Shown here: piece by piece, positions 55,646 through 64,000 of the stretch | How the letters are laid out: every line of letters starts with the position of its first letter | Position numbering within the stretch: position 1 is the stretch's first letter | Origin: Quadrisphaera sp. DSM 44207 | GTDB taxonomy: Bacteria; Actinomycetota; Actinomycetes; Actinomycetales; Quadrisphaeraceae | NCBI RefSeq assembly: GCF_900101335.1 | Contig: NZ_FNKA01000001.1 | Span: 124,001 to 188,000 of the forward strand | Length of the DNA: 64,000 nt | Direction: 5' to 3' | Position numbers and translations under genes: made by a program | Notes under the pieces: generated by a model | The model's input: only the letters and a program-made list of their open reading frames with translations | The model's database searches: none | Told to the model about the DNA's origin: nothing

Positions 55646-55856
55646 CCCCACCGGGTCGCACCAGCGGGCGCGCCGGCAGGGACGGGGACGGACCACCACC
55701 GGGCTGGTCAGACCGCCGGACACCGGGCCTGACCGGTCAGGGCGAGGACGCGGCGGTCCACGGCCAGCTCGACGGCCTCGTGGGCGACGTCAGCACGGAG
55801 GCGCTGGACACCAACGGCACCAGCACGACGCCGCGGCCTGACGCCACCGGGACGGC
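55646..55856. other. Gene-free stretch between leuA leader and era
   Basis: About 210 bp. It contains the upstream promoter region of leuA and a stretch (about 55740-55855) that reads plausibly in more than one frame but has no start or SD that I can support. GGTCAGACC and TGACCGGTCA small palindromes are seen at 55706-55740. Confidence 0.4.
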
Positions 55857-56780
55857 TCAGAAGCCCAGGCGGGCCAGCTGGCGCGGGTCGCGCTGCCAGT
55901 CCTTGGCGACCTTCACGCGCAGGTCCAGGTGCACGCGCGTGCCGAGCAGCCGCTCGATGCTGGCGCGGGCGGTCGTGCCGACCTCGCGCAGCCGGGACCC
56001 GCCGCGGCCGATGACGATGCCCTTCTGGCTGTCGCGCTCGACGTAGAGCACCACGTGCACGTCCAGCAGCGGCTCCTGGTGCGGGCCGCGGTCCTCGCGC
56101 GGGGCCATCTCCTCCACGACGACCGCCAGGGAGTGCGGCAGCTCGTCGCGCACGCCCTCCAGCGCGGCCTCGCGCACCAGCTCGGCGACCATGACGGCCT
56201 CCGGCTCGTCGGTCAGCTCCCCCGCCGGGTACAGCGGCGGCCCCTCGGGCAGGTGGGAGACGAGGACGTCGGCGACGACGTCGACCTGGAAGCCGTCGAG
56301 GGCGGAGACCGGGACGACGTCCGCCCACTCGCGGCCCTGCCCGGTCAGGCCGGTGACCTCCACGAGCCGCTCGGCCAGGCGCGCCCGGTCGACGGCGTCG
56401 GCCTTGGTGACCACCGCCACCACCGGGGTGCGGCGCAGCTCGGCCAGCTGGTCGGCGATGAAGCGGTCCCCGGGCCCGGCCCTCTCGTCCGCGGGCAGGC
56501 AGAACGCGACGACGTCGACCTCGGCGAGGGTGGCCATCACCAGGTCGTTCAGCCGCTGGCCCAGCAGCGTGCGCGGGCGGTGCAGGCCGGGGGTGTCGAC
56601 GAGCACCAGCTGCGCGTCGGGGCGGTGGACGACGCCGCGCACCGTGTGCCGCGTGGTCTGCGGGCGCGAGGAGGTGATGGCCACCTTCTCGCCGACGAGC
56701 GCGTTGGTCAGGGTCGACTTGCCGGCGTTGGGCCGCCCCACGAGGCACGCGAAGCCGGAGCGGTGGGGCGCCGTCGTCAC
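55857..56780 (-). CDS. era: GTPase Era
   Basis: A 307-aa GTPase needed for 30S ribosome assembly. G domains: GRPNAGKSTLTN (G1), DTPGLHRP (G3), TKAD (G4) and VSAL (G5); then the KH domain with IVIGRGGSRLREVG. GTG at 56780 overlaps the CorC-like stop by 4 bp. Last of phoH-ybeY-corC-era. Confidence 0.96.
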   Translation of the reverse strand: MTTAPHRSGFACLVGRPNAGKSTLTNALVGEKVAITSSRPQTTRHTVRGVVHRPDAQLVLVDTPGLHRPRTLLGQRLNDLVMATLAEVDVVAFCLPADERAGPGDRFIADQLAELRRTPVVAVVTKADAVDRARLAERLVEVTGLTGQGREWADVVPVSALDGFQVDVVADVLVSHLPEGPPLYPAGELTDEPEAVMVAELVREAALEGVRDELPHSLAVVVEEMAPREDRGPHQEPLLDVHVVLYVERDSQKGIVIGRGGSRLREVGTTARASIERLLGTRVHLDLRVKVAKDWQRDPRQLARLGF

Positions 56781-58111
56781 GAGGCGGCCTCGCGCGCGGG
56801 CACGGCGCCGATCGCGCCGTCCTCCGCCGGGGCCGAGTGCGCCTCCTCGTCGGCGCGCCGGGCGAGCACGGTGGTGATCCGGTGGCCGTCGACCGCCTCC
56901 GCGGTCAGCTCGAGGCCGGCGACGCGCACACGGGCGCCCTCGTCGGGCACCGTGCCGAGGACCTTGGCGAGCAGCCCGCCGACGGAGTCCACCTCGTCGT
57001 CCTCGACGTCGATGCCGAACAGCTCGCCCAGCTCGTCGATGGGCAGCCGGGCGTTGACGCGGAAGGCGCCGTCACCGAGCGGCACGACCTCCGGCGGCTC
57101 GCGGTCGTACTCGTCCGCGATCTCGCCGACGATCTCCTCGAGCAGGTCCTCGAGCGTGACCAGCCCCGCCACGCCGCCGTACTCGTCGACGACGACGGCC
57201 AGGTGCAGGGAGTCGTGCTGCATCTCGCGCAGCAGCGTGTCGACCTGCTTGGTCTCGGGCACGAACACCGCCGGCCGGGCCAGGTCGCCGGCCCGGGTCG
57301 CGCCGCCGCGCCGGTCCAGCAGCGCGCGGGCGACGTCCTTGAAGAACAGGACGCCCACGACGTCGTCGACCGACTCGCCCACCACGGGCACGCGCGAGCG
57401 GCCCGAGGACAGGAACGTCGTCATGGCCTCGCGCAGGCTCGCCCGTGCGGGCAGGGTCACCATGTCGGTGCGCGGGGACATCACCTCGCGCACCAGGGTG
57501 TCCCCCAGCTCGAACACCGAGTGGATCATCTGCCGCTCGCCGGCCTCGATGATCGAGGACTCGCTCGCGCGGTCGACCAGCTCCCGCAGCTCGCCCTCGC
57601 TGGCGAACGGCCCGTCGCGGTAGCCCTTGCCCGGGGTGATGGCGTTGCCGACCAGCACGAGCAGGCGGGCGATCGGCCCGAGCAGCCTGGCGAGCAGCCG
57701 CAGCCGCGGCGCGGCCCGCAGCGCGACGCCCTCGGCGTGCTGGCGCCCGACCGTGCGCGGGCTGACCCCGAGCAGCACGAACGAGACGACGCCCATGACG
57801 ACGACGGCGATGAGCAGGCCGGCCCACCAGCTGTCGGTGAGGGCCTCGGCGGCGACGGCCACGCACACCGCGGCGGCGGTCTCCGCCGTCACGCGCGCCA
57901 GCGTGGAGACCGACAGCGCCTGGGAGGGGTCGGTGACGAGGTCCTGGACGGCGCTCGCGCCGCGGCGCCCCTCGGCGACCAGGCGGGCGGCCTCGGCGCG
58001 GGTGAGGCGGCCGACGGCGGCCTCGGCGGCGGCCAGGGTGGCGGCCACGACGACGAGGACGGCCGCCGCCACGAGCAGCCAGACGGCGAGGGCGGGCGAG
58101 ACGTCGGTCAC
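56777..58111 (-). CDS. CNNM/CorC-family hemolysin-like membrane protein
   Basis: A 444-aa protein with an N-terminal DUF21 membrane domain (about 1-140; three to four helices), a CBS pair ([42 protein letters not shown]) and a C-terminal CorC/HlyC domain ([17 protein letters not shown]). Members influence Mg2+/Co2+ transport. GTG at 58111 overlaps the ybeY stop. Confidence 0.93.
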   Translation of the reverse strand: MTDVSPALAVWLLVAAAVLVVVAATLAAAEAAVGRLTRAEAARLVAEGRRGASAVQDLVTDPSQALSVSTLARVTAETAAAVCVAVAAEALTDSWWAGLLIAVVVMGVVSFVLLGVSPRTVGRQHAEGVALRAAPRLRLLARLLGPIARLLVLVGNAITPGKGYRDGPFASEGELRELVDRASESSIIEAGERQMIHSVFELGDTLVREVMSPRTDMVTLPARASLREAMTTFLSSGRSRVPVVGESVDDVVGVLFFKDVARALLDRRGGATRAGDLARPAVFVPETKQVDTLLREMQHDSLHLAVVVDEYGGVAGLVTLEDLLEEIVGEIADEYDREPPEVVPLGDGAFRVNARLPIDELGELFGIDVEDDEVDSVGGLLAKVLGTVPDEGARVRVAGLELTAEAVDGHRITTVLARRADEEAHSAPAEDGAIGAVPAREAAS

Positions 58112-58563
58112 GAGCGGCGCGCGAGGAAGGTGGCGAGCAGCCGGCGCTGCAGGTCGAACATCTCCCTCTCCTCCCCCGGATCGGCGTGGTCGTACCCCAG
58201 CAGGTGCAGGATCCCGTGGGTCGTCAGCAGCAGCAGCTCCTCCTCGACCGGGTGGCCGGCCTCGGCGGCCTGCTCGGCGGCGACCTCGGGGCACAGGACG
58301 ACGTCGCCGAGCAGCCCGGGCGGGCTGGTCGCGTCGTCCCCGCCGGGGCGCAGCTCGTCCATGGGGAAGCTGAGGACGTCGGTGGGGCCCGGCTCGTCCA
58401 TCCACTGCTCGTGCAGCGCGCTCATGGCGGCGGGGTCGACGACGAGCAGCGACAGCTCGGCCTGCGGGTGCACGCGCATCTCGTCGAGCACCCAGCGGGC
58501 GCAGTCGGCCAGGGCGCGCTCGTCGACGCCGGCCCCGGACTCGTTGACGACCTCGACGCTCAC
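58108..58563 (-). CDS. ybeY: rRNA maturation endoribonuclease YbeY
   Basis: A 151-aa metalloprotein for 16S rRNA 3' maturation and quality control. The zinc site [15 protein letters not shown] matches HGxLHLxGYDH. [11 protein letters not shown] is the family motif. GTG at 58563 overlaps the phoH stop. Confidence 0.96.
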   Translation of the reverse strand: MSVEVVNESGAGVDERALADCARWVLDEMRVHPQAELSLLVVDPAAMSALHEQWMDEPGPTDVLSFPMDELRPGGDDATSPPGLLGDVVLCPEVAAEQAAEAGHPVEEELLLLTTHGILHLLGYDHADPGEEREMFDLQRRLLATFLARRS

Positions 58564-59645
58564 CGCCGGCCCCGCGCGGACCCGGCCGCCTCGGCCGGGG
58601 GACGGGCGGACTCCCACCGCCCGTAGGCGTCGACGATGTCGCTGACCAGCCGGTGCCGGACGACGTCCGTGCTGGTCAGCGTCGAGAAGTTCACGTCCTC
58701 CACGCCGTCGAGGATGTCCTGGACGACGCGCAGGCCCGAGGCGGTGCCGCTGGGCAGGTCCACCTGGGTGACGTCGCCCGTGACCACCATCTTCGAGCCG
58801 AAGCCGAGGCGGGTGAGGAACATCTTCATCTGCTCGGCGGAGGTGTTCTGCGCCTCGTCGAGGATGATGAACGCGTCGTTGAGGGTGCGCCCGCGCATGT
58901 ACGCCAGCGGCGCGACCTCGATGGTGCCCGAGGCCATCAGCCGCGGGATGGAGTCGGGGTCGACCATGTCGTGCAGCGCGTCGTACAGCGGCCGCAGGTA
59001 CGGGTCGATCTTGTCCGTGAGGCTGCCGGGCAGGAACCCCAGCCGCTCCCCCGCCTCCACCGCGGGCCGGGTGAGGATGATGCGGGTGACCTGCTTGGCC
59101 TGCAGGGCCTGCACGGCCTTCGCCATCGCCAGGTAGGTCTTGCCGGTGCCGGCCGGGCCGATGCCGAAGACGATCGTGTGCTGGTCGATGGCCTCGACGT
59201 AGCGCTTCTGCCCCACGGTCTTGGGGCGGATGCTGCGCCCGCGCCCGGAGAGCACGTTCATCGTCAGCACGTCGGCGGGCCGCTCGACGGTCTGCTGGCG
59301 CAGCATGCCGATCGAGCGCTCGACGGCGTCGGGGCTCAGCGCCTGCCCGGCGCCGAGGACGACGAGCATCTCGTCGACGAGCCGCTCCACGAGCGCGATG
59401 TCGCCCGGCTGCCCGGTCAGGGTGATCTCGTTGCCCCGCACGTGGACGTCGACGCGGGGGAAGGAGCGCTCGACGACCCGCAGCAGCTCGTCCCGGGTGC
59501 CGAGGACGGCGACCATCGGGACGTCGGGGGGCACGACGATCCGGTGATGGACCCCGGCGCGGGCCTCGCCGGCGCGGGCGGCGAGCCGCCCGTCGGGCGC
59601 GGAGGTCGGAGGAGAGGACGGGAACTGCGACGGCTGGTCGGCCAT
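58560..59645 (-). CDS. phoH: PhoH-like ATPase
   Basis: A 361-aa P-loop protein: KH-like N-terminal part, then [19 protein letters not shown] (Walker A), [15 protein letters not shown], and [11 protein letters not shown] (Walker B). Genetic linkage with YbeY suggests RNA metabolism. ATG at 59645. 84 bp separates it from the HIT gene. Confidence 0.95.
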   Translation of the reverse strand: MADQPSQFPSSPPTSAPDGRLAARAGEARAGVHHRIVVPPDVPMVAVLGTRDELLRVVERSFPRVDVHVRGNEITLTGQPGDIALVERLVDEMLVVLGAGQALSPDAVERSIGMLRQQTVERPADVLTMNVLSGRGRSIRPKTVGQKRYVEAIDQHTIVFGIGPAGTGKTYLAMAKAVQALQAKQVTRIILTRPAVEAGERLGFLPGSLTDKIDPYLRPLYDALHDMVDPDSIPRLMASGTIEVAPLAYMRGRTLNDAFIILDEAQNTSAEQMKMFLTRLGFGSKMVVTGDVTQVDLPSGTASGLRVVQDILDGVEDVNFSTLTSTDVVRHRLVSDIVDAYGRWESARPPAEAAGSARGRR

Positions 59646-59729
59646 GGGACGGGCGGACGCCCTGGGCTCCTGGTGGTCGGGCCCCGGGGGCGGAGCCGCT
59701 CGGTCCCCATGGTACTGCGAGGGGACAGG

Positions 59730-60101
59730 TCAGCCCGGCGGCCACCGCAGGGGCCGCCCGCCGAGCACGTGGGCGTGCACGTGGAAGACGGACTGCCCCG
59801 CCTGCGGGCCGGTGTTCCACACCAGCCGGTACTGGTGGTCGCACTCGGCCGCGCCGACGGCGTCGGCCGCCGCGACGACCTCGGCGAGCAGCGAGGGGTC
59901 GGCGGCCGCGAGCGCCGCGGCGTCCCGGTGGTGGTCGACGGGGACGACGAGGACGTGCACGGGCGCCTGCGGGTCGATGTCGCGGAAGGCCACGACGCGC
60001 TCGGTGCGCGAGACGACGTCGACCGGCACCTCCCCCGCGACGAGGCGGCAGAAGAGGCACTCGGGGTCCCGGGCGCGGTCGGGAGCGGCGTCGCTGGGCA
60101 C
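59730..60101 (-). CDS. HIT-family (histidine triad) nucleotide-binding protein
   Basis: A 123-aa HIT protein, probably a purine nucleoside phosphoramidase. [12 protein letters not shown] start with Cys pair and the triad [14 protein letters not shown] at 60101 has no SD, but TAGCCT lies 7 nt upstream, a good -10 for a leaderless message. In most actinobacteria rsmE lies near here; it is absent in this window. Confidence 0.92.
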   Translation of the reverse strand: MPSDAAPDRARDPECLFCRLVAGEVPVDVVSRTERVVAFRDIDPQAPVHVLVVPVDHHRDAAALAAADPSLLAEVVAAADAVGAAECDHQYRLVWNTGPQAGQSVFHVHAHVLGGRPLRWPPG

Positions 60102-60209
60102 CCGCCGCAGGCTAGTGCGCCCCGCCCGGGCGCGCCGCCCCCGCGGCGGGGCCGCGCGCGGGTAGAACGGAGCCGCAGGACGCCGGCCGCCTGCGGAGCT
60201 GGAGGGACC

Positions 60210-61235
60210 ATGACCAGGACGAGCGGACGCGCGGGAGGTGCGGCCGCAGCGCGCGCCGCGGTCCTCACCACGGGGCTGGCCGCGGGGCTGGCCGCGGGAC
60301 TGGCCGCGGGACTGGCCGCGGGACTGGCCGCGGGGCTGGCGGAGTGCGGCCAGGGCCAGGACCTCGCGACGGCTCCGGCCGCCGGCACGCCCGCCGCGTC
60401 GAGCGGTCCGGCCGCCGACAGCGCCGAGAGCTCCGCCAGCGCCGCGAGCTCCGGCGACACCGCGAGCTCCGGCGGCACCGCGAGCCCCAGCAGCGCCGGG
60501 AGCGGCGGCACGAGGACCGTGCCCGTCTACTGGATCGGGGAGACCGGCCTCGGCCCGCGCCTGTACCGGGAGTTCCGCGAGGTGGAGACGACCGGGTCGG
60601 ACGCGGCCGCGGCCGTGGCGCTCATGACGCGCGGGGAGCCGCTCGACCCGGACCTCGCGAGCCCGTGGAGCCCGGCCACCCGCGTCGATGTCACCGAGCG
60701 CGACGGCGGCCTGGTCGTCGACCTGTCGGCCGACGCCCTGGCCGAGGGCACCGGCTCCGCGCCCGCCGAGCTCGCCGTCCAGCAGCTCGTGTGGACGGCG
60801 ACCGCCGCCGCCGGGCGGGACGTGCCCGTGACGGTCGTCGTGGACGGTGCGCCCGCCGACGCCTGGGGCGGCGTCCGGCTCGGCGAGCCGGTCCAGCGGG
60901 CTCCGCAGGCGCAGGTGCAGGCCCCGGTGTGGGTCACGGCGCCGCAGGAGGGGGACCACCTGCCCGCCGGGCCCGTCGCGATCACCGGGGTGAGCACCGC
61001 GGTCGAGGGCACGGTGCTGTGGGAGGTCTCCGACGCCGCGGGCGCCGTCCTGGGCGACGGGTACGCCACGGGCGGGGCGAACGGCGCGTACGGGGAGTTC
61101 TCCGTGCAGCTGGAGCTGCCGGCGGGGGCGTGCGCGCCGTGCACGCTGACCGCGTGGGCGCCGGACGACTCCGGCGGCGAGGGCGGCCTCGGCGCGCGCC
61201 CGTTCGCGGACACGAAGCGGTTCTGGATCGGGTGA
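60210..61235 (+). CDS. GerMN and Gmad2-domain secreted protein
   Basis: A 341-aa exported protein. N-terminal signal with an unusual Gly-Leu-Ala-Ala repeat ending LAEC, a possible but atypical lipobox (Glu at -1). A Ser/Gly-rich linker follows, then GerMN (about 110-225; TVPVYWIGETGLGPRLYREF) and Gmad2 (about 235-340; VTAPQEGDHLPAGPVAITG). These domains occur in spore-germination and LpqB-type lipoproteins. ATG at 60210 after GGAGGGA. Confidence 0.88.
   Translation: MTRTSGRAGGAAAARAAVLTTGLAAGLAAGLAAGLAAGLAAGLAECGQGQDLATAPAAGTPAASSGPAADSAESSASAASSGDTASSGGTASPSSAGSGGTRTVPVYWIGETGLGPRLYREFREVETTGSDAAAAVALMTRGEPLDPDLASPWSPATRVDVTERDGGLVVDLSADALAEGTGSAPAELAVQQLVWTATAAAGRDVPVTVVVDGAPADAWGGVRLGEPVQRAPQAQVQAPVWVTAPQEGDHLPAGPVAITGVSTAVEGTVLWEVSDAAGAVLGDGYATGGANGAYGEFSVQLELPAGACAPCTLTAWAPDDSGGEGGLGARPFADTKRFWIG
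60273..60332 (+). repeat. 12-bp tandem repeats in the signal peptide
   Basis: Five near-identical copies of GGGCTGGCCGCG, coding for GLAA, form the hydrophobic core of the signal peptide; a sixth partial copy follows. Length changes would alter signal-peptide function. Confidence 0.9.
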
Positions 61236-61249
61236 CGCCCCGACGCGAG

Positions 61250-61286
61250 CGCGCCCGCGCCGTCCTGGCAGGACGGCGCGGGCGCG
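61250..61286. terminator. Terminator after the GerMN gene
   Basis: Perfect 17-bp arms (CGCGCCCGCGCCGTCCT and complement) with a GGC loop, 15 bp after the stop. The convergent membrane-protein gene ends 19 bp beyond. Confidence 0.88.
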
Positions 61287-61304
61287 GGAGTGCGGAGGGG
61301 TCTC

Positions 61305-61949
61305 TCAGTGGACGGTGACCGTGTCGTTCTCGACGTCCTTCTTGCGCGGCCACATCTTGGCGCCGAGCAGACCGCCCAGGGCCGAGGCGACGATGGTCGC
61401 ACCCAGGCCCAGCGCGGCCGCGCCGCCGGCCGTGCGAGCGGTCTCGGCCGCCTGCGCCGGGTCGACGTCCACGCCCTGGGCCGCCTGGCCCACCTGCTGG
61501 AGGTTGACGACCTCGGTGGCCGCGCTGGCGAGGGAGCCGAACAGGGCGCCGCCACCGAGCAGGGTCAGCAGCAGGATGGCGACCACGCCGAGGGCCCACA
61601 CGAGGATCCCGTGCAGCAGGCCGTCGTCCGCGCCGCGCCACATCGCGGTGGCCCCGGCGGTCAGGCCGCCGAGGAAGAAGGCGAGCAGGCCGATGATGCC
61701 GGTGACGATGCCGCCGCCGCCGCCCTCGCCGGGCGCCAGGTCCAGCCAGCCCAGCGCCAGGGCGATGAGCTCGAGCACAAGGAAGGTGGGCAGGACGACG
61801 ATGAGGCCGGCCCACACCGGGCCCCAGCGCACGCGGTCGCGGCGCTCGGCCTCCACCGTCACGTTCGTCCCGGTCGTGGGGCCGACCCCGGAGTCGGCCA
61901 GAGGCTGAGCCCCGGGTCGTGCGCCGCTGGGCGCGTTGTTCCTGGCCAT
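61305..61949 (-). CDS. Four-helix membrane protein, hypothetical
   Basis: A 214-aa protein. About 40 hydrophilic residues, then helices at about 45-68, 80-102, 112-135 and 178-198, Gly-rich, and a basic/acidic tail. It looks like the actinobacterial DUF/YrzE-type membrane proteins but I cannot name it. ATG at 61949 after GAGAGGA. Confidence 0.8.
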   Translation of the reverse strand: MARNNAPSGARPGAQPLADSGVGPTTGTNVTVEAERRDRVRWGPVWAGLIVVLPTFLVLELIALALGWLDLAPGEGGGGGIVTGIIGLLAFFLGGLTAGATAMWRGADDGLLHGILVWALGVVAILLLTLLGGGALFGSLASAATEVVNLQQVGQAAQGVDVDPAQAAETARTAGGAAALGLGATIVASALGGLLGAKMWPRKKDVENDTVTVH

Positions 61950-62303
61950 GTCGTGGTTCCTCTCTCGATGACGTGTCGTGCAGCGCTGCCCCGGATCGAC
62001 GGGGCCGGCCCGCCCGGGCCCGGTCGGGCCGCACGAGACCCGCGAGCGGGTCCTCGGCGCGACCGGGGTGGGAGGCCGCTGTTCCGACGGGCGCGTGGAC
62101 CCGGTGGACGGGAGCCTGGACGGCTCCCCCAGGCTGTCTGTTCAACCTGGTCAGCGCTGCGCACGGTCGTCCTACCCCGATGCCGCCGGAGCATGCACGC
62201 CCGGATGCCCGGAGCTGATCTCACAGCGGGCCCACAGCCTCCGCACCGCAGCCCTCCGGGCTCCGCGCCCGCGATCGACGTCGACCGGCCGCCGACGACC
62301 GCG
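61950..62303. other. Gene-free stretch between the membrane protein and dnaJ
   Basis: About 350 bp. Besides the SD of the membrane gene, and small G+C hairpins (GGGCCGGCCC), I see no convincing gene or RNA. rsmE, usually found after dnaJ, is not here. Confidence 0.5.
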
Positions 62304-63410
62304 TCACCGGCCGGCGAAGCGGTCCTTCAGGCGGGAGAAGACGCCCTGCTGCGCGGGCGCGAACCCCCCGTCGGGCCGCTCGTCGCCGCGCAGGCGGGCG
62401 AGCTCGCGCAGCAGCCGCTCCTGCTCGTCGTCCAGGCGGGTGGGGACCTTCACGTCGACGTGCACGTGCAGGTCGCCGCGGCCGCCGGAGCGCAGGTGCG
62501 TGACGCCGAGGCCCCGCAGGGTGAGCACCTCCCCGGGCTGGGTGCCCGGGCGGACCTCCACGTCCCGGGTCCCGTCGAGGGTCTCCAGGGGGATCGTGGC
62601 GCCCAGCGCGGCGGCCGTCATGGGCACGGCGAGGCTGCAGTGCAGGTCGTCGCCGCGGCGGGTGAACAGCTCGTGCGGGCGCTGGACGACCTCGACGTAC
62701 AGGTCGCCCGCGGGCCCGCCGCCCGGGCCGACCTCGCCCTGGCCGGCGAGCTGGATGCGGGTGCCGGTGTCCACGCCCGCGGGCACGCGGATGGTCAGGG
62801 TGCGCCGGCTGCGCACCCTGCCCTCCCCGGCGCACTCCGCGCACGGGCTCGGGATGACGGTGCCGTAGCCGCCGCACGTGGGGCACGGGGACGTCGTGAG
62901 CACCTGGCCCAGCAGCGAGCGGGCCGTGCGCTGCACCTGCCCGCGGCCGCCGCAGACGTCGCAGGTGCGCTCGGAGGTGCCCGGCTCGGCGCAGCTGCCG
63001 TCGCAGCGGGGGCAGGTGACGGCCGTGTCGACCGCCAGCTCCCGCTCGCTGCCGAAGACGGCCTCGCGCAGGTCGACCTCGAGGCGGATCAGCGCGTCCT
63101 GGCCCGGCTGGGCGCGGGAGACCGGCCCGCGCCCGCCGCCCGCACCGCCGAAGAAGGTCTCGAAGATGTCGCTGAAGCCGAAGCCCTGGCCGAAGCCGGC
63201 GCCGGGGCCCCCGGAGCCGCCCATGTCGTAGGCGCGGCGCTTGTCGGGGTTGGCGAGCACCTCGTAGGCGGCGGAGACCTCCTTGAACCGCTCGCCGGCG
63301 CTGGGGTTGACGTCCGGGTGCAGCTGGCGCGCCAGCTTGCGGTACGCCTTCTTGATGTCCTCGGTGCTGGCGTCGCGGGGGACGCCGAGCGCCGCGTAGT
63401 GGTCGGTCAC
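62304..63410 (-). CDS. dnaJ: Chaperone protein DnaJ
   Basis: A 368-aa Hsp40. J domain with [19 protein letters not shown] and HPD, Gly/Phe-rich linker, four CxxCxGxG-type zinc repeats ([32 protein letters not shown]), then the C-terminal substrate domain. The HPD and zinc sites show a full DnaJ. GTG at 63410; follows hrcA by 67 bp, the HrcA-regulated DnaJ2 of actinobacteria. Confidence 0.95.
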   Translation of the reverse strand: MTDHYAALGVPRDASTEDIKKAYRKLARQLHPDVNPSAGERFKEVSAAYEVLANPDKRRAYDMGGSGGPGAGFGQGFGFSDIFETFFGGAGGGRGPVSRAQPGQDALIRLEVDLREAVFGSERELAVDTAVTCPRCDGSCAEPGTSERTCDVCGGRGQVQRTARSLLGQVLTTSPCPTCGGYGTVIPSPCAECAGEGRVRSRRTLTIRVPAGVDTGTRIQLAGQGEVGPGGGPAGDLYVEVVQRPHELFTRRGDDLHCSLAVPMTAAALGATIPLETLDGTRDVEVRPGTQPGEVLTLRGLGVTHLRSGGRGDLHVHVDVKVPTRLDDEQERLLRELARLRGDERPDGGFAPAQQGVFSRLKDRFAGR

Positions 63411-63477
63411 GGGCGCGAGTCGCTCCTGACGGGGGCCGGGGTCGCTGGGGCGGGTGCGGGGCGGGGCGGGGCGGCGG

Positions 63478-64000
63478 TCACTGGGCGAGGACCCTGCTCA
63501 GGTACCGCGCCACGGCGCGCACCGCGGCGATGGTGGTCGGGTAGTCCATGCGGGTCGGGCCCAGGATGCCGAGGCGGGCGACCGCGTCGCCGCCCGAGCC
63601 GTACCCGCTGCTGACCACGGACGCGTCGGTCAGGCCGGAGTGGAGGATCTCGCGGCCGATGCGCACCGAGACGCCGCTGGCCGGGTCGTCGGCCATCTCC
63701 GAGAGCAGGCGCAGGAGCACCACCTGCTCCTCGATGGCCTCCAGCACCACCCCCAGGGACGCCGAGAAGCTGCTCTCGCGGGCGAGGTTCGCCGTCCCCG
63801 CCATGACGATGCGGTCCTCGCGGCTGGCCTGCACCGCCGAGCGCAGCGCCTCCAGCACGGCCGCCACCGCTCCGGCGTCCTCCGGGCGCAGGCCCGCGGT
63901 CGCGCCCGGCAGCACCGCGCCGACGTCCTCGAGCCGCCGCCCGGCGGTGGCGGTGTTGAGCCGGCCGCGCAGCTCGGTGACGAGCTCGGTGCCCACCTCG
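63478..64000 (-). CDS. hrcA: Heat-inducible transcription repressor HrcA (3' part only)
   Basis: The C-terminal 174 codons of HrcA; the gene continues past the window edge. Visible GAF-like and dimer regions: [50 protein letters not shown], the typical HrcA end. HrcA represses dnaJ/groE by binding CIRCE, which would lie upstream outside the window. Confidence 0.93.
   Translation of the reverse strand, partial: EVGTELVTELRGRLNTATAGRRLEDVGAVLPGATAGLRPEDAGAVAAVLEALRSAVQASREDRIVMAGTANLARESSFSASLGVVLEAIEEQVVLLRLLSEMADDPASGVSVRIGREILHSGLTDASVVSSGYGSGGDAVARLGILGPTRMDYPTTIAAVRAVARYLSRVLAQ

Noticed and set aside
61859-62224. Small minus-strand frame before dnaJ
   Set aside because: Arg/Pro-rich, no SD, partly overlaps the SD and start of the membrane-protein gene.

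Overview
The window is about 75% G+C DNA from an actinobacterium. The signs are dense gene packing, many GTG starts, repeated 4-bp GTGA/ATGA stop-start overlaps, several apparently leaderless transcripts, and the actinobacterial run hrcA-dnaJ-hit-phoH-ybeY-corC-era-leuA-recO-uppS. A Kineosporiales-type genome (Kineococcus or Quadrisphaera relatives) fits the mix of housekeeping and DNA-repair genes, but that is inference and no rRNA gene is present to settle it.

Region 1 (1-14.6 kb) is a DNA-transaction cluster. A 571-aa protein of unknown function and an SSB with a non-canonical tip lie on the + strand. They converge on a minus-strand series recG-nurA-herA-sbcD-sbcC. HerA-NurA with Mre11/Rad50 homologues is the archaeal DNA-end resection toolkit. 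herA is interrupted exactly in its Walker A motif by a 617-aa intein with class-3-like residues and a homing-endonuclease domain containing zinc-finger cysteines. recG carries an unusual N-terminal extension of about 200 residues.

Region 2 (14.8-18.9 kb) holds tRNA-Asn, a small helical protein, an NAD-dependent epimerase, a MASE1-GGDEF-EAL c-di-GMP enzyme and a CAU tRNA. Region 3 (18.9-23 kb) is accessory. An AT-richer island starts just after the CAU tRNA and carries a 597-aa orphan with a PD-(D/E)XK-like C-terminus. Gene remnants, a MazEF-type toxin-antitoxin pair and a secreted I36-inhibitor-like protein follow.

Region 4 (23-31.4 kb) is metabolic: an MpaB-like oxygenase; an ADH-DUF59-amidohydrolase operon facing a GAF/Fis activator, which looks like a propane-monooxygenase (mim/prm) locus without its monooxygenase; an SDR; a guanidine-III riboswitch controlling a Gdx exporter; and small genes. 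Region 5 (31.4-38 kb) is a stress-signalling module (RsbQ-like hydrolase, PAS-GAF-PP2C-HATPase phosphatase, STAS protein, separate HATPase), then cstA-ybdD.

Region 6 (38-54 kb) holds dnaG-dgt-dusB, a secreted M64-like metalloprotease, a PilZ protein, a DUF559-type gene bracketed by about 70-bp inverted palindromic repeats, glyS, and znuA-znuC-znuB-zur with a Zur-like box over a leaderless znuA start. It continues with uppS-recO and a GlgC-like nucleotidyltransferase. Region 7 (54-64 kb) has leuA behind a 16-residue Leu-rich leader peptide and attenuator, then era-corC-ybeY-phoH, a HIT protein, a GerMN/Gmad2 protein, a membrane protein, dnaJ and the partial hrcA.

Regulation visible in the DNA includes a riboswitch, a leucine attenuator, a Zur-type operator, an inverted-repeat operator for the Fis-type activator, and several perfect-palindrome terminators, two of which contain the stop codons of the genes they end.
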